Position numbers and translations under genes: made by a program
In this document: piece by piece, positions 32,586 through 41,561 of the stretch
Layout: the number at the start of each line of letters is the position of its first letter
Position numbering within the stretch: position 1 is the first letter of the stretch
The notes under the pieces: generated by a model
What the model saw: the letters and a program-made list of their open reading frames with translations, nothing else
Told to the model about the DNA's origin: nothing
The model's database searches: none
Virus record (IMG/VR): IMGVR_UViG_3300027969_000039
Coordinates: 62,001 to 126,000 of that record
Source: a virus
Strand: one strand, 5' to 3'
DNA length: 64,000 nucleotides

Positions 32586-33538
32586 TCAGGTTTAAATCGT
32601 TGTGCTATTGGTTGCCATTCTTTGCGTAACTTAATCATGCTAGCATTTAGTCCTTGTGCTGTGTGTTCATTCGTACTTATGAACATCATGTTCTCCTCAA
32701 ACTTTTCTTTAGCTTCTTTGCTATTGATAGCAGGGATGAAATTTGTACGATACCAGTCTTGTATATCTTTTGATGTACCTTTGGGTAGTATAAGATTCCA
32801 GCAGCCATATAGATTTAACCCCGGCGCGTAGTCTTTCATTAATGGCACTTTTTCTAATCCATGAATAGGTACTTCACTTGCTAGACCAATTAACTTTAAC
32901 TTACCTGCTTGTACATAAGGATAACCAACTGCAACTGGTGTCACACTAAACTCAACATGCCCGCCCATAACATCTAATAATGCTTGCGCTGGCCCTTTGT
33001 ACATAATAGTTTCAACCTTATCACCTGCTACATTCAACTTACTAGTTAGATATTCTACTGCTAGTTTATGTCCGCCTCCACCAATAGCAAAATTGATAGG
33101 TCTTTGTTTAGATTTAATTTCATTTATCAATTCTTCTGGGGTGTTTACTTTACTACTAGGGTGTGCCCAGAATGCTAATGGGCTTTTAGCAATATTAGCG
33201 ATTGGTTCAAATTCAAAAATGTTATATTTAAGCATTTGCGGATACCATATTTCAGCAGTCACCCATTGACTATTACATGCTGGCATAGAGATGGTATATC
33301 CATCATTAGCTACAGTGTTGAAATAATTTGTAGCAAGATTGCCATCTGCGCCTGGTTTATATTCAGATATAAATTTTGTACCAGTGTTCTTTTCTACAAT
33401 GTCTGCTACGATTTTAAAACTTATCTCATTGCCAGCACCCGGACCGTTTGGATATATAACAGTAATTGGTTTAGTTGGTTGCCAAGCTATAGCAGACAAT
33501 GACACAAGTAAAGTTAGAATAAAGATTATTGATTTCAT
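32582..33538 (-). CDS. TctC/Bug-family periplasmic solute-binding protein
   Basis: Start at ATG 33538 gives a signal peptide MKSIIFILTLLVSLSAIA. The mature fold reads WQPTKPITVIYPNGPGAGNE, EYKPGADGNLATNYF, AIGGGGHKLAVEYL and PVAVGYPYVQAGKLKLIGLA, the Bug signature. 318 residues, the usual length. Bug proteins feed TTT transporters with carboxylates and are greatly expanded in Betaproteobacteria. A phage copy is unusual and may capture a nutrient for host metabolism or be displayed on the envelope. It suggests gene capture from a betaproteobacterial host. Transcribed from a symmetric divergent gap. Confidence 0.85.
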   Translation of the reverse strand: MKSIIFILTLLVSLSAIAWQPTKPITVIYPNGPGAGNEISFKIVADIVEKNTGTKFISEYKPGADGNLATNYFNTVANDGYTISMPACNSQWVTAEIWYPQMLKYNIFEFEPIANIAKSPLAFWAHPSSKVNTPEELINEIKSKQRPINFAIGGGGHKLAVEYLTSKLNVAGDKVETIMYKGPAQALLDVMGGHVEFSVTPVAVGYPYVQAGKLKLIGLASEVPIHGLEKVPLMKDYAPGLNLYGCWNLILPKGTSKDIQDWYRTNFIPAINSKEAKEKFEENMMFISTNEHTAQGLNASMIKLRKEWQPIAQRFKPE

Positions 33539-33546
33539 AAGAGTGA

Positions 33547-33562
33547 TTAAATATATATTTAA
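33547..33562. promoter_or_regulatory. Symmetric divergent promoter-like palindrome
   Basis: TTAAATATATATTTAA is a perfect 16-base palindrome placed exactly eight bases from each of the two divergent ATGs (33538 minus, 33571 plus). It could serve as a two-way late or AT-rich promoter, or as an operator for a dimeric regulator. Confidence 0.5.
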
Positions 33563-33570
33563 CAGCATTT

Positions 33571-34104
33571 ATGACAGTCAATCAAATTTTATTAAACCAA
33601 TACTTTGGTACCATTTGGCATCAAAATAGCGATCCTTCCAAGAAGGATACTAAATCAGGGAAACAATTAATAGACAAAATTAATCCCGGTGAATCAGTAC
33701 TAGATGTAGGGTGTGGAACTAATCCTTTTAAAGGAATCATTCCCAATCTAACTGGAATTGATCCGGCTTTTGACCAAGCAGATCACAAGATATCAATTGA
33801 TGATTTTGAAACTAGTGAGAAATATGATGTTGCACTATGTCTGGGTAGTATAAATTTTGGAGGTAGTAGTGACATTGAGAGACAAATTGCCAAAGTCATT
33901 TCATTAATGAAACCAAATGGGAGAATATATTGGCGTTGCAATCCAGGAAGACAAGATCACCCTAGTGATGAATGCAAAAATGTGCCTTTTTATGCATGGT
34001 CTATACAAGAGCATGAGAGACTAACTGCTATGTTTGAAGCACGACTGATTGAATGTTGTTGGGAAGATAATGGTCGTAGAATATACGCTGAATGGAATCT
34101 TTAA
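33571..34104 (+). CDS. Class I SAM-dependent methyltransferase, 177 aa
   Basis: SVLDVGCGTNPFKGI is the SAM-binding motif I, ISIDDFETSEKYDVALCLGS is the motif II region, and MKPNGRIYWRCNPG is a typical motif III strand. Small single-domain fold. No DPPY-type signature of adenine methyltransferases, so the substrate is more likely a small molecule, lipid or sugar. One plus-strand gene among minus genes, divergent from tctC and converging on the nuclease gene with overlapping stops. Confidence 0.8.
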   Translation: MTVNQILLNQYFGTIWHQNSDPSKKDTKSGKQLIDKINPGESVLDVGCGTNPFKGIIPNLTGIDPAFDQADHKISIDDFETSEKYDVALCLGSINFGGSSDIERQIAKVISLMKPNGRIYWRCNPGRQDHPSDECKNVPFYAWSIQEHERLTAMFEARLIECCWEDNGRRIYAEWNL

Positions 34105-34913
34105 TCGTCACTCTTACCACACTTAGCACGTTTAGCTTGTGTGAGTTTGCCGAAGTCAACTGGCCATTCTTGGCCTGGTTGTAATTCTTTAGCCCCTTGA
34201 GGGAATCCAAACTTTACACCTGAGGCTTGTTCAATCTGTGTTATAGGTAAACGAAACTTAGTTAAATCATTTCCTAAATTAGGATATGGAACAACATGTG
34301 GGAAACTCCATCCTGCTACTTCTTTAGTTTGATTGTTAATTACTATTTTATAGAAGCCATGTGGAACGATTACTCCATTGCCAATCTTCTTATCAGAAGT
34401 GGAATATAATGCTCCAACATATACGGTATATGATTGGTTCCGTTGAACTGACCATCCACGGACAGATGTTTCCAGTAATTTCCAGATTCCACGATTTAAT
34501 GAGCCAGCCTGGGGCGCCATGTTTGTCATTAAAAAACTCTCAAATTCTACTTGCGTATCCCAAGACAAATCTCCATCAGGAGCCATATGTCCTTTATCGT
34601 AATTAGTTCCAATATAATCATCAGGTCTAGCACCATTAGAAATATACTGATTAGCGGCAAAAGCATTAGTACGAGCCACACAACCCAGTGCATTTTGCGG
34701 AAGTAGTTCATAAGTTACAAACCTTGGTAGTTTTGCAGATGCATCATAACCAACTAGATATGCTTGTTGGCATAGTGGCTGAACACCTTGTGTTTGAGGG
34801 AATCCGTATGGTGCATGTACTTGGCATTGTTGAACTGAATTTGGGGGACGTTGTGTCCAAGCAGATACGGTGAATGAAGCAGTGACTAATAATAGTGATA
34901 TTATTTTTTTCAT
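34101..34913 (-). CDS. Secreted DNA/RNA non-specific endonuclease (NUC1 family)
   Basis: Signal peptide MKKIISLLLVTASFTVSA, so it acts in the periplasm or outside the cell. YDKGHMAPDGDLSW has the D-x-G-H-M catalytic motif, and MTNMAPQAGSLNRGIWKLLE provides the metal-binding Asn and the following helix, as in Serratia nuclease/EndA. 270 residues, normal. It could degrade host or competing DNA outside the membrane or supply nucleotides. It follows the Dps gene in a late operon. Confidence 0.87.
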   Translation of the reverse strand: MKKIISLLLVTASFTVSAWTQRPPNSVQQCQVHAPYGFPQTQGVQPLCQQAYLVGYDASAKLPRFVTYELLPQNALGCVARTNAFAANQYISNGARPDDYIGTNYDKGHMAPDGDLSWDTQVEFESFLMTNMAPQAGSLNRGIWKLLETSVRGWSVQRNQSYTVYVGALYSTSDKKIGNGVIVPHGFYKIVINNQTKEVAGWSFPHVVPYPNLGNDLTKFRLPITQIEQASGVKFGFPQGAKELQPGQEWPVDFGKLTQAKRAKCGKSDD

Positions 34914-34914
34914 A

Positions 34915-35355
34915 TTACGCTCGGGCTTTCTTTAGAGTACTACGAATCATCCATTGATGTTTTTCGTGAGCATCTAGCCTCTCAGCGATAAAGTTTGCTA
35001 TACCTTGTTTGTTTTCTTGTGTAGCTGAAGCAAAGCAATGGTTGAGTAAATCAATCATCTTACTGTTATCTTCGAATAATTCAGCAAACATTAATTCAGC
35101 ACGAGGAATTTTAAGTTGGTCTTGAATGATAGATAATTCAGCGTAGCGTGTTAAACTGCCGGGTGCATAACTATCCAATGTACGAATGTATTCAGCAACT
35201 TTATCTACTGCACTATATACTTCTTCATAGAAATTACCAAAGAATTCGTGATATTCAGGGAAGTCAGGTCCTTCAACATTCCAATGAAAGTTCTGTGCTT
35301 TGATGGATAGTGAATTAACGCTAGCCAATAATACTTTTAAATCTTCTGCTAACAT
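34915..35355 (-). CDS. dps: Dps-family ferritin-like DNA-protection protein
   Basis: 146 residues. QNFHWNVEGPDFPEYHEFFG supplies the ferroxidase His and carboxylates, and VDKVAEYIRTLDSYAPGS is the second ligand helix, as in Dps. The long N-terminal DNA-binding tail of E. coli Dps is missing. Known Dps stores iron and shields DNA from peroxide. Coupled by TAATG to the upstream tagged protein (35355-37367), so it is probably expressed late. With superoxide dismutase it suggests protection against oxidative stress. Confidence 0.85.
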   Translation of the reverse strand: MLAEDLKVLLASVNSLSIKAQNFHWNVEGPDFPEYHEFFGNFYEEVYSAVDKVAEYIRTLDSYAPGSLTRYAELSIIQDQLKIPRAELMFAELFEDNSKMIDLLNHCFASATQENKQGIANFIAERLDAHEKHQWMIRSTLKKARA

Positions 35356-37367
35356 TATTGCTGTCCTTGTTGTTGTAGTAACTGTTTTGCCTTTTCTACA
35401 CTAAGCATTGGGCGAGGATGTGATCCATCTATAATACTTTGTAGATATTCTGCACTATAACCACTTGGTGCTTTTGCTGCTGGTTGTTCATCTGATGGTG
35501 CTACTTGAGTAGCAACTGGTTTACCAGTTAAACGATTAATACCAGGATCTTGATCTGGTAGTACACGACCGTGTGCGGCACCGCCTAATGCCATAGCACC
35601 TGCTAATGCTGCACTACCTAATGCGCTTTTCCAGCCTTCATCTACTTGGTGTACACCTGAAAGTATTGCTGATTCTTTTATTGGTACACAGTTATTAACT
35701 CTAGTATCACCCTTCATCTTAGTGCCTTGTTTTTTATAACCAGTCCAGCATTTAGGATCCATACGTTGTTTTTCTTCATCCATAGTTTGATTACCACTAG
35801 CTTGATCAATTCTGCGTTGTAAGTTAGCTTGCTCATCCGGGGTTGGAGCACCTGGATTACCTCCTGACACTCTTAAGTTTGCAGGTTTTGGTTGTTTTGC
35901 ATTACTTGGTGCTGCTGCTTGTTGACTTTGTTGTGCTAATTTACTAAATTCTTTAGCACCATAACTTACTGCCGCAGTTCTATTTCTTCTCTTTAAACTA
36001 TTTAATCCATCTAGTACATCATCTATTGCATCTTTAGCATCATCGACCGTTCTAAAAGATGATGGTCCAGATGATGGTGCGGCTGCTTGCCCTGCACCAC
36101 CTGATGCTGCACCAGCTGATGGTGCGTATCCTCTACCGCCACTTGCTGCTGACATGCCTGAACCTATTCTACTAGCTGGTACATTACTAGTTGTAGCTGC
36201 ATTGCTTGTAGTTTGTGGTGCTGATGCTCTGGTTTCAGGATTGACTTCACCAGTGTGACCCACATGTTGCATAGCTTGATTGGCTCTTGATGCGTCATAA
36301 CCTGTCATTTTACCGCCACCGTATGCATCTTTCATTCCGGCATATGTTCCTTTTACACTACCAATTGCATCACCTACCCCACCCGCCATACGACCCAATA
36401 ATCCTTGTTTGGGTTGTGCCGGCTGAACCGGTAACGGCTTTGCAGCAGGAAGTTTAAAGTTAGTAAATAAATTATTCAATGTCTCCTGTGGTACACCTGC
36501 TTTAATCATAATATCTGCAATTTGATCACTATCGGTTGGCTTATTTGCTTTATTCCATGCTTGCAATAATTTGTCAGCAGTAATCTTTGTTGTTAAGTTT
36601 TGCCCTTTGGTTTTAGCCCAATCTAGTATACCTTCATCAACTTGTTTTTTATGCTCATTAACTATTCTACCAATTAATCTATAAATTTGTGATTCAGATA
36701 GTTCAAATGATTCATTTCTCATTTGTAGACCATTGACTTCACCCGGCTTAGCAGGAACTCTTTTTGGTGCTATCGCTGATAGTGCAGAAGTAGCCGTAGT
36801 TGGTGGTTTAGGTTGTACTCTAGGAAATTTACTAAAATCACCTGTATCTGTTCTTGTACCATCTGATGGACGACCAACAAGTTCTGTACCTTTGTTTAAT
36901 GCAGCAGTTGCAGCAGCTTGTCTTTGTTGTCTTGCTGCTTGTGCAGCTTGTCCTGCAGGAGTAGTTGGTTCTTCTGCTGCTGAAACTGATGGATCTGCAC
37001 TTGTTGATTGTTTTAATCCTGAAGCTGCAACTGGATTAGGAGTGCTAAACATATCTTTAACTTTGCCAATTGCTGTTCTATTGTTGCCGCCACCTACTAA
37101 GTTAGCAGCACCACCTGCTGATTGAATCTCTTGTGCGCTTTTGAAAATTTGTTGAATTTGTTGAGGGTCAACTGCAACTCCTTCTTTAATTTTTTTTGCA
37201 TCATTATCAAATTGTTTTTTAGTAGCAGTATTGATACCTTTAAAACGTTTGTCGCCTTTTTTGAAGTCACCTTCACTATCAGCTTTGCTAGCATTAGCCG
37301 CAGCAGCAGTTTTGTATTTTGCCAACTTGTCGTTAGATAGTTCTGCTAAAAATTCATTGGTTCTCAT
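35355..37367 (-). CDS. Large modular late protein with capsid-type tag, 670 aa
   Basis: The N-terminus MRTNEFLAE|LS matches the tag of T4 internal head proteins (cut after L-x-E). Mini-domains include SEGDFKKGDKRFKG (31-44), a helical unit before VDE246|G, an Ala/Gln/Gly-rich disordered middle (370-520), KCWTGYKKQGTKMKG (539-553), known to me from other phage virion proteins, and VDE577|G, then WKSALGSAALAGAMALGGAA (579-598), a glycine-zipper-like hydrophobic segment. The same hydrophobic module recurs in the protein at 37370-39475. Probably a virion/internal head protein processed at several Glu-Gly sites. Confidence 0.72.
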   Translation of the reverse strand: MRTNEFLAELSNDKLAKYKTAAAANASKADSEGDFKKGDKRFKGINTATKKQFDNDAKKIKEGVAVDPQQIQQIFKSAQEIQSAGGAANLVGGGNNRTAIGKVKDMFSTPNPVAASGLKQSTSADPSVSAAEEPTTPAGQAAQAARQQRQAAATAALNKGTELVGRPSDGTRTDTGDFSKFPRVQPKPPTTATSALSAIAPKRVPAKPGEVNGLQMRNESFELSESQIYRLIGRIVNEHKKQVDEGILDWAKTKGQNLTTKITADKLLQAWNKANKPTDSDQIADIMIKAGVPQETLNNLFTNFKLPAAKPLPVQPAQPKQGLLGRMAGGVGDAIGSVKGTYAGMKDAYGGGKMTGYDASRANQAMQHVGHTGEVNPETRASAPQTTSNAATTSNVPASRIGSGMSAASGGRGYAPSAGAASGGAGQAAAPSSGPSSFRTVDDAKDAIDDVLDGLNSLKRRNRTAAVSYGAKEFSKLAQQSQQAAAPSNAKQPKPANLRVSGGNPGAPTPDEQANLQRRIDQASGNQTMDEEKQRMDPKCWTGYKKQGTKMKGDTRVNNCVPIKESAILSGVHQVDEGWKSALGSAALAGAMALGGAAHGRVLPDQDPGINRLTGKPVATQVAPSDEQPAAKAPSGYSAEYLQSIIDGSHPRPMLSVEKAKQLLQQQGQQ

Positions 37368-37369
37368 AA

Positions 37370-39475
37370 TTATGCTTTCTTATTTTTGATAGATTTTTTG
37401 CTTTCGTATGCTATAGAAGCACCGGGTCTAGAAGAAGATGTATATCCTCTATCTTGTAATCTTGCTGGTTCATCACCAGTAGCTGAATATGGAGTGTTAC
37501 TTAGATTGTTTGAATCATGTTGTCTCTGATATTCTTGGTTAGATGCATCCATTTCATCTTTACTAACTAATGGAGGTTGAACATCTGCACGATGTAATTT
37601 GAAATTATAAAACTTGATACCTTTTGATTTCATAAAATCTTTAACTGCTTCTGAAGCCTGTCCCGGGGAGTTATATTCTGTTCCAAGATTGATATCTTTT
37701 GTAATTGATTTACCATCTACTTGAAAAGTAATTTGAGCAACAATAGGTTGTATTTCATGTGCATGTGCTCCTGCCCCGCCCAATGCAGCAGCACCTGCTA
37801 GTGCAGCACCTGCTAAATTACTTTTCCAACCTTCTTCTACTTTTTTCTTAGCAGCATCCCATGCAGCATCAGTCTTTACATTGTATTCTTTGCCACCAGC
37901 GCCAATGTCAGCAACTCTGCTACCAATATCTTTTTTAGTTTTTACAACAGCTTTATTGTGTTTGTTCACACTCTTTTGCATTAATTTACCGAAGTCTGGA
38001 TTGCGTTTAAGGGCCCGTTCATCTTCTGGACTTCTTGAACTTGCTGCTGCTGTTCTCAAATCACCTAAGTCAAATGCTTCCCTCATTCCTGCTACTTTGC
38101 TACCTTGAGTGTTAGCTGCGGTACCGGTACGGCTGGCTTTCATCTTATCTCCACCGCCACCAATGTGTCTACTACCATAATCGGTCTTGTCTGCCTTGCG
38201 TGGCTTTTTATATGGTAATTGTTGAACATTACCACCTTTACTTAAAAATGCTTGTAATGCAGAATCATCTTCCGCTACACCTTCAGCACTATCAGTAGCT
38301 AATACATCTGCAACTGTGCCAATATGATCGTTTGCTACTGTGATATAACTGTATTCCCATGCATCTAATTGATTACCTTGCTTCAACATCTGATGTATCT
38401 GCTTGCAATTCTTTGCAATATTACGCAACTCTCCCATAGCCATTTGTGGAATCTGTTCTCCACCATCACTATCTTCGTATGCAAGTCCACCGGCGATAAC
38501 ACCAGCACCTTCCGTTACCCCTTGCTCTGCTTGATCCATGTACCATTTAAGAATTTTTAGTAATTCAGTAAGTGATTCTTGCCCTTCAGGATTACAGTAG
38601 TTCTTAGCCATTCTAGCTAAGTCGTACATTGTTCGTAAGTTGCTGGTGCTTACATCACCTTCATTCATACCTATCTTACGCATCACCGCTGGAGAAGCGA
38701 TTTTTTTTATCGCTTCTTTTTTTCCTACTTGTGCTGCCCTATTGCTTATTTTTTGTGATACATCATCATAATGTTTTGCCAATGGATTCATATAGCCGCC
38801 ACCTAATGCATTATGCACCTCAGGCTTCATTGCTTGATTACTTTTGTTTTTAGCTAATTGTGCGGATCTTTGTAACAGATCAGAACTGAGTTCATTGATA
38901 GCATCACTATCAGGTTGCATCTCTTGACTGCTGATTAGATAATCCATCACATTAACCATCATACCTTTTGCTGCGCCAATCTTCTCTGATACCCACTCGG
39001 GGAATTCAGATTGAACGGATAATCTCTTATCTAAATCACTAGCAGCACGGGCGATAGTGTGTAGACTGTTCTTTAATGTGTGACCTTCGTGTTCACCATG
39101 GTCTAAGTCATGCTTAACAAATCCAGTTCTTCTTAGTCTACCTTGACCCGGGATAACGATTAAGTCTTGTTCTGCAATTTCCTCTTCGTTGACTTTTGTC
39201 ATGCTTGCTTTGATTTCAGCTTTTGTTTTTCCATATTTCTTTTGAAATTCAGCAGTAGTTAACTCTGTTAAATCTATTGATAGTTCTTTAACTTTGCTTT
39301 CTGTAATGCTATTAGCGTAAGGCCCTTTCTTTTTAGCCTTCCCTTTCATTACTTGTTGTACAGGTTTCAGTCCCGGAACATTAACATTTTCACGGGTTTG
39401 AGTCATCATAGGCTTTGCTACGGTTGCGACTGACCCTGCTGTGGTTGAATTTTCTACTATTTGCTTAAATCTCAT
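37370..39475 (-). CDS. Large modular late protein with capsid-type tag, 701 aa
   Basis: N-terminus MRFKQIVE|NS fits the tag pattern (I-V-E). A helical module at 155-190 has PEWVSEKIGAAKGMMVNVMD. GVTE322|G and GVAE402|D are the same kind of linker as in the protein at 10841. VEE548|G is followed by WKSNLAGAALAGAAALGGAG (550-569), a near copy of the module in the protein at 35355. The last part is a small beta-rich domain (ITFQVDGKSITKDINLGTEY). Late promoter GATAAATA at 39499-39506 heads this gene and probably the genes down to the nuclease. Confidence 0.72.
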   Translation of the reverse strand: MRFKQIVENSTTAGSVATVAKPMMTQTRENVNVPGLKPVQQVMKGKAKKKGPYANSITESKVKELSIDLTELTTAEFQKKYGKTKAEIKASMTKVNEEEIAEQDLIVIPGQGRLRRTGFVKHDLDHGEHEGHTLKNSLHTIARAASDLDKRLSVQSEFPEWVSEKIGAAKGMMVNVMDYLISSQEMQPDSDAINELSSDLLQRSAQLAKNKSNQAMKPEVHNALGGGYMNPLAKHYDDVSQKISNRAAQVGKKEAIKKIASPAVMRKIGMNEGDVSTSNLRTMYDLARMAKNYCNPEGQESLTELLKILKWYMDQAEQGVTEGAGVIAGGLAYEDSDGGEQIPQMAMGELRNIAKNCKQIHQMLKQGNQLDAWEYSYITVANDHIGTVADVLATDSAEGVAEDDSALQAFLSKGGNVQQLPYKKPRKADKTDYGSRHIGGGGDKMKASRTGTAANTQGSKVAGMREAFDLGDLRTAAASSRSPEDERALKRNPDFGKLMQKSVNKHNKAVVKTKKDIGSRVADIGAGGKEYNVKTDAAWDAAKKKVEEGWKSNLAGAALAGAAALGGAGAHAHEIQPIVAQITFQVDGKSITKDINLGTEYNSPGQASEAVKDFMKSKGIKFYNFKLHRADVQPPLVSKDEMDASNQEYQRQHDSNNLSNTPYSATGDEPARLQDRGYTSSSRPGASIAYESKKSIKNKKA

Positions 39476-39498
39476 GACGGTTTCCCAAAGTTATAGAG

Positions 39499-39506
39499 TA
39501 TTTATC
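39499..39506 (-). promoter_or_regulatory. T4-like late promoter for the 39475-34101 operon
   Basis: GATAAATA on the minus strand, 23 bases before ATG 39475. It should drive the two big tagged proteins, Dps and the secreted nuclease. GTATTT-TGAT-AAATAC around it is also a short inverted repeat. Confidence 0.65.
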
Positions 39507-39528
39507 AAAATACCATAATAAGGAAACT

Positions 39529-40935
39529 TTAGATTTTGCCGTTTGCTTTAGCTGTTGGGGGTATTCCAGCACGACTGGTGTTCCAGTAGAATGCTTTTGC
39601 GTTCTTTTTTATACTGTCAGGGTGTACATCTACAGTTAGTGCTGTCTTGAATCGCGGGTCATTCTTTTGTTTTTCGCTTGGAATATATCCACTTGCTTCA
39701 CTTATTCCACCACGATATTGATTATCTTTAACGCCAGCATAAGGACTTACTGGTGGAGTTTTTTCTGCTGCAAATTGCATGGTGTTGTATTCTTCCGCCA
39801 CACCTTTTACTTTTGGATCTAAATCTTTCAAGCTATTCACATCACCTTGCTTGCGCCACTTTGACCACATTTTTTGTCCAGCGGTAGTTTGTGTTTCAGA
39901 AGGCAATACATTGACACCTAACATGCGAATCAAAGCATACATATTTGCGGCTATACCTTGTCCTTGATATTTAGGATCGACTCTGGTCTTCATGCTTGTT
40001 ACACCTTGCACTTCACCTGTATATAGATTTCGTGCTTTGGCAAATTGTGCATCTCCAATTGGATTGAGATTTTTTTTATCATATGCTTTGATAGATAAGA
40101 AATCATTTTTCTTCCCTGCATTTGTAACATGATAAAGTATTCCGTTTATGTCTTGTTTGAAATCTAATCCTGGTTTCCATAACTCATTGTTGAATTGTTC
40201 TTCTTCATCTATGTTCTGATACATAGTCTCAAACGATAACTTCTCACTATGTAACTTGTCTCTTAAATCATATAATTTTGTAATATATCCTTGACTACGC
40301 AACATCTTATATGCTAAATTTTCAGGACCAAACTCACCACCTTTATCTAATCCTGCTTGTCTATATCGTTTGATCGTGTCTATTATATGTTTTACTTTAC
40401 TATATTTTCTTGACTGTAGTGCTATCTCTATCAAACCTAATAACTTTTCATACTTGCTTTTAGTAGAAGTTTGGTCAAAATCACTTCTACGCTTAGTGGG
40501 TATTCTTATCCACTGATCATTCATTACACTGTATTCACCTAAACTTACAACAGGTTGTCTACTGTCTTGTACATATAATTCTACTGGAATTTTATGAATT
40601 GTTATATCATGTGTATCATTGTATATTGTTTTCTTTGCTGTAAATAACTCTTTATATACTTCATTGGTAGGTAAATTACCCATGTCTACTAATATATGTA
40701 AATCTAAATCACTGTGCTTTGTGTAGCTAAATGCAGCATTACTACCTGAGATTGTTATGTCTTTTACATCTAAATCATGTACACCTAATTCTTCTAAAAA
40801 ATCTGCTGCTATCAGCATAAGCTGGTCTCTAACATCTGGTCGCAATTTAGTTTCATTCCATAACTTAGGATTAAGTTTATCGTGGAATGTTACCGCATCA
40901 CTTAGTTTAAAGCTATTAAGTTCTTTTTGATTCAT
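39529..40935 (-). CDS. Nucleotidyltransferase-GNAT fusion-like protein with GVAE linker, 468 aa
   Basis: The N-terminal domain (about 40-130) has ITISGSNAAFSYTKHSDLDL, then HILVDM, a pol-beta nucleotidyltransferase start (G-S...D-x-D). The middle (about 255-365) has GEVQGVTSMKTRVDPKYQGQ and GIAANMYALIRM, a GNAT acetyl-CoA-binding segment. VKGVAE|EY follows, encoded by the same GGTGTGGCGGAA word as in the gene at 10841. The C-terminal module (KTALTVDVHPDSIKKNAKAF) is typical of phage proteins. Coupled to the 21-residue gene at 40932-40997 with a late promoter, so probably a virion protein. Confidence 0.7.
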   Translation of the reverse strand: MNQKELNSFKLSDAVTFHDKLNPKLWNETKLRPDVRDQLMLIAADFLEELGVHDLDVKDITISGSNAAFSYTKHSDLDLHILVDMGNLPTNEVYKELFTAKKTIYNDTHDITIHKIPVELYVQDSRQPVVSLGEYSVMNDQWIRIPTKRRSDFDQTSTKSKYEKLLGLIEIALQSRKYSKVKHIIDTIKRYRQAGLDKGGEFGPENLAYKMLRSQGYITKLYDLRDKLHSEKLSFETMYQNIDEEEQFNNELWKPGLDFKQDINGILYHVTNAGKKNDFLSIKAYDKKNLNPIGDAQFAKARNLYTGEVQGVTSMKTRVDPKYQGQGIAANMYALIRMLGVNVLPSETQTTAGQKMWSKWRKQGDVNSLKDLDPKVKGVAEEYNTMQFAAEKTPPVSPYAGVKDNQYRGGISEASGYIPSEKQKNDPRFKTALTVDVHPDSIKKNAKAFYWNTSRAGIPPTAKANGKI

Positions 40936-40997
40936 TTTTTTGGGTCAGGTGGAACGGGAGGGAATTTCTTTGGAGTTTTATGTCTAAACCAACTCAT
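40932..40997 (-). CDS. 21-residue basic proline-rich microprotein
   Basis: MSWFRHKTPKKFPPVPPDPK-K starts five bases after a late promoter octamer, and its TGA overlaps the next ATG. Short W-x-(R/K)...P-P proteins of this kind start operons in other T4-like phages. It may be a leader or a translational-coupling peptide. Confidence 0.5.
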   Translation of the reverse strand: MSWFRHKTPKKFPPVPPDPKK

Positions 40998-41002
40998 ATA
41001 TG

Positions 41003-41010
41003 TATTTATT
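41003..41010 (-). promoter_or_regulatory. T4-like late promoter, leaderless
   Basis: AATAAATA on the minus strand, followed by CATAT and ATG 40997. Same five-base distance as the other leaderless late promoters. Confidence 0.55.
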
Positions 41011-41016
41011 ACTATA

Positions 41017-41553
41017 TTATAAATCTAGTATTTGACGAGGTAACCAAAGTTCATATATATTTTTATCGATCGGAGTATCTACGCATTTAGATAAAGATTC
41101 AACTGCTTTTCCGTCAATAATATCTTCTAAAGATATTAAATTTTTGACTTGTGTATTAACAAATTCAGAATATTTGATTATATTTTTTGCATATTCTTCT
41201 GTAGAATTGAAACCTATATCATTTTTATACCAATCTTTATGCTGGTTAAGTTTGCTAAATCTACCTGCTGCCCATAATGCAATTTTAAAATCAAAGGTTA
41301 TTATAGATATAATTTTATGTTTTTTTTCAATATGATATTCCATTTGATGACTTGGCAAACTTAGATATTTATTTTTCATGTTATTAATGTAAATATCTTT
41401 TTCTTGGTCTGTTTTAAATAATATAGGACATTTTAATTTGTCTCTTTCATCTTGAATTACTATATAATCATTTTCTAAAATAACGCCGGTTGGATCAATC
41501 ATCGCGGTAATTAAATCCCCGCAGCATCCACCCATAAAAGAAACAATATTCAT
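41017..41553 (-). CDS. Hypothetical protein, 178 aa
   Basis: AT-rich gene encoding a soluble protein that begins MNIVSFMGGCCGDLITAMID, a loop with two cysteines and glycine like an NTP-binding or sulfotransferase-like first strand. The rest is helical and lysine-rich, ending NIYELWLPRQILDL. I cannot assign it. Followed by no clear terminator. It is separated from the upstream gene by a strong hairpin terminator at 41562-41585. Confidence 0.6.
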   Translation of the reverse strand: MNIVSFMGGCCGDLITAMIDPTGVILENDYIVIQDERDKLKCPILFKTDQEKDIYINNMKNKYLSLPSHQMEYHIEKKHKIISIITFDFKIALWAAGRFSKLNQHKDWYKNDIGFNSTEEYAKNIIKYSEFVNTQVKNLISLEDIIDGKAVESLSKCVDTPIDKNIYELWLPRQILDL

Positions 41554-41561
41554 TGTATTAG

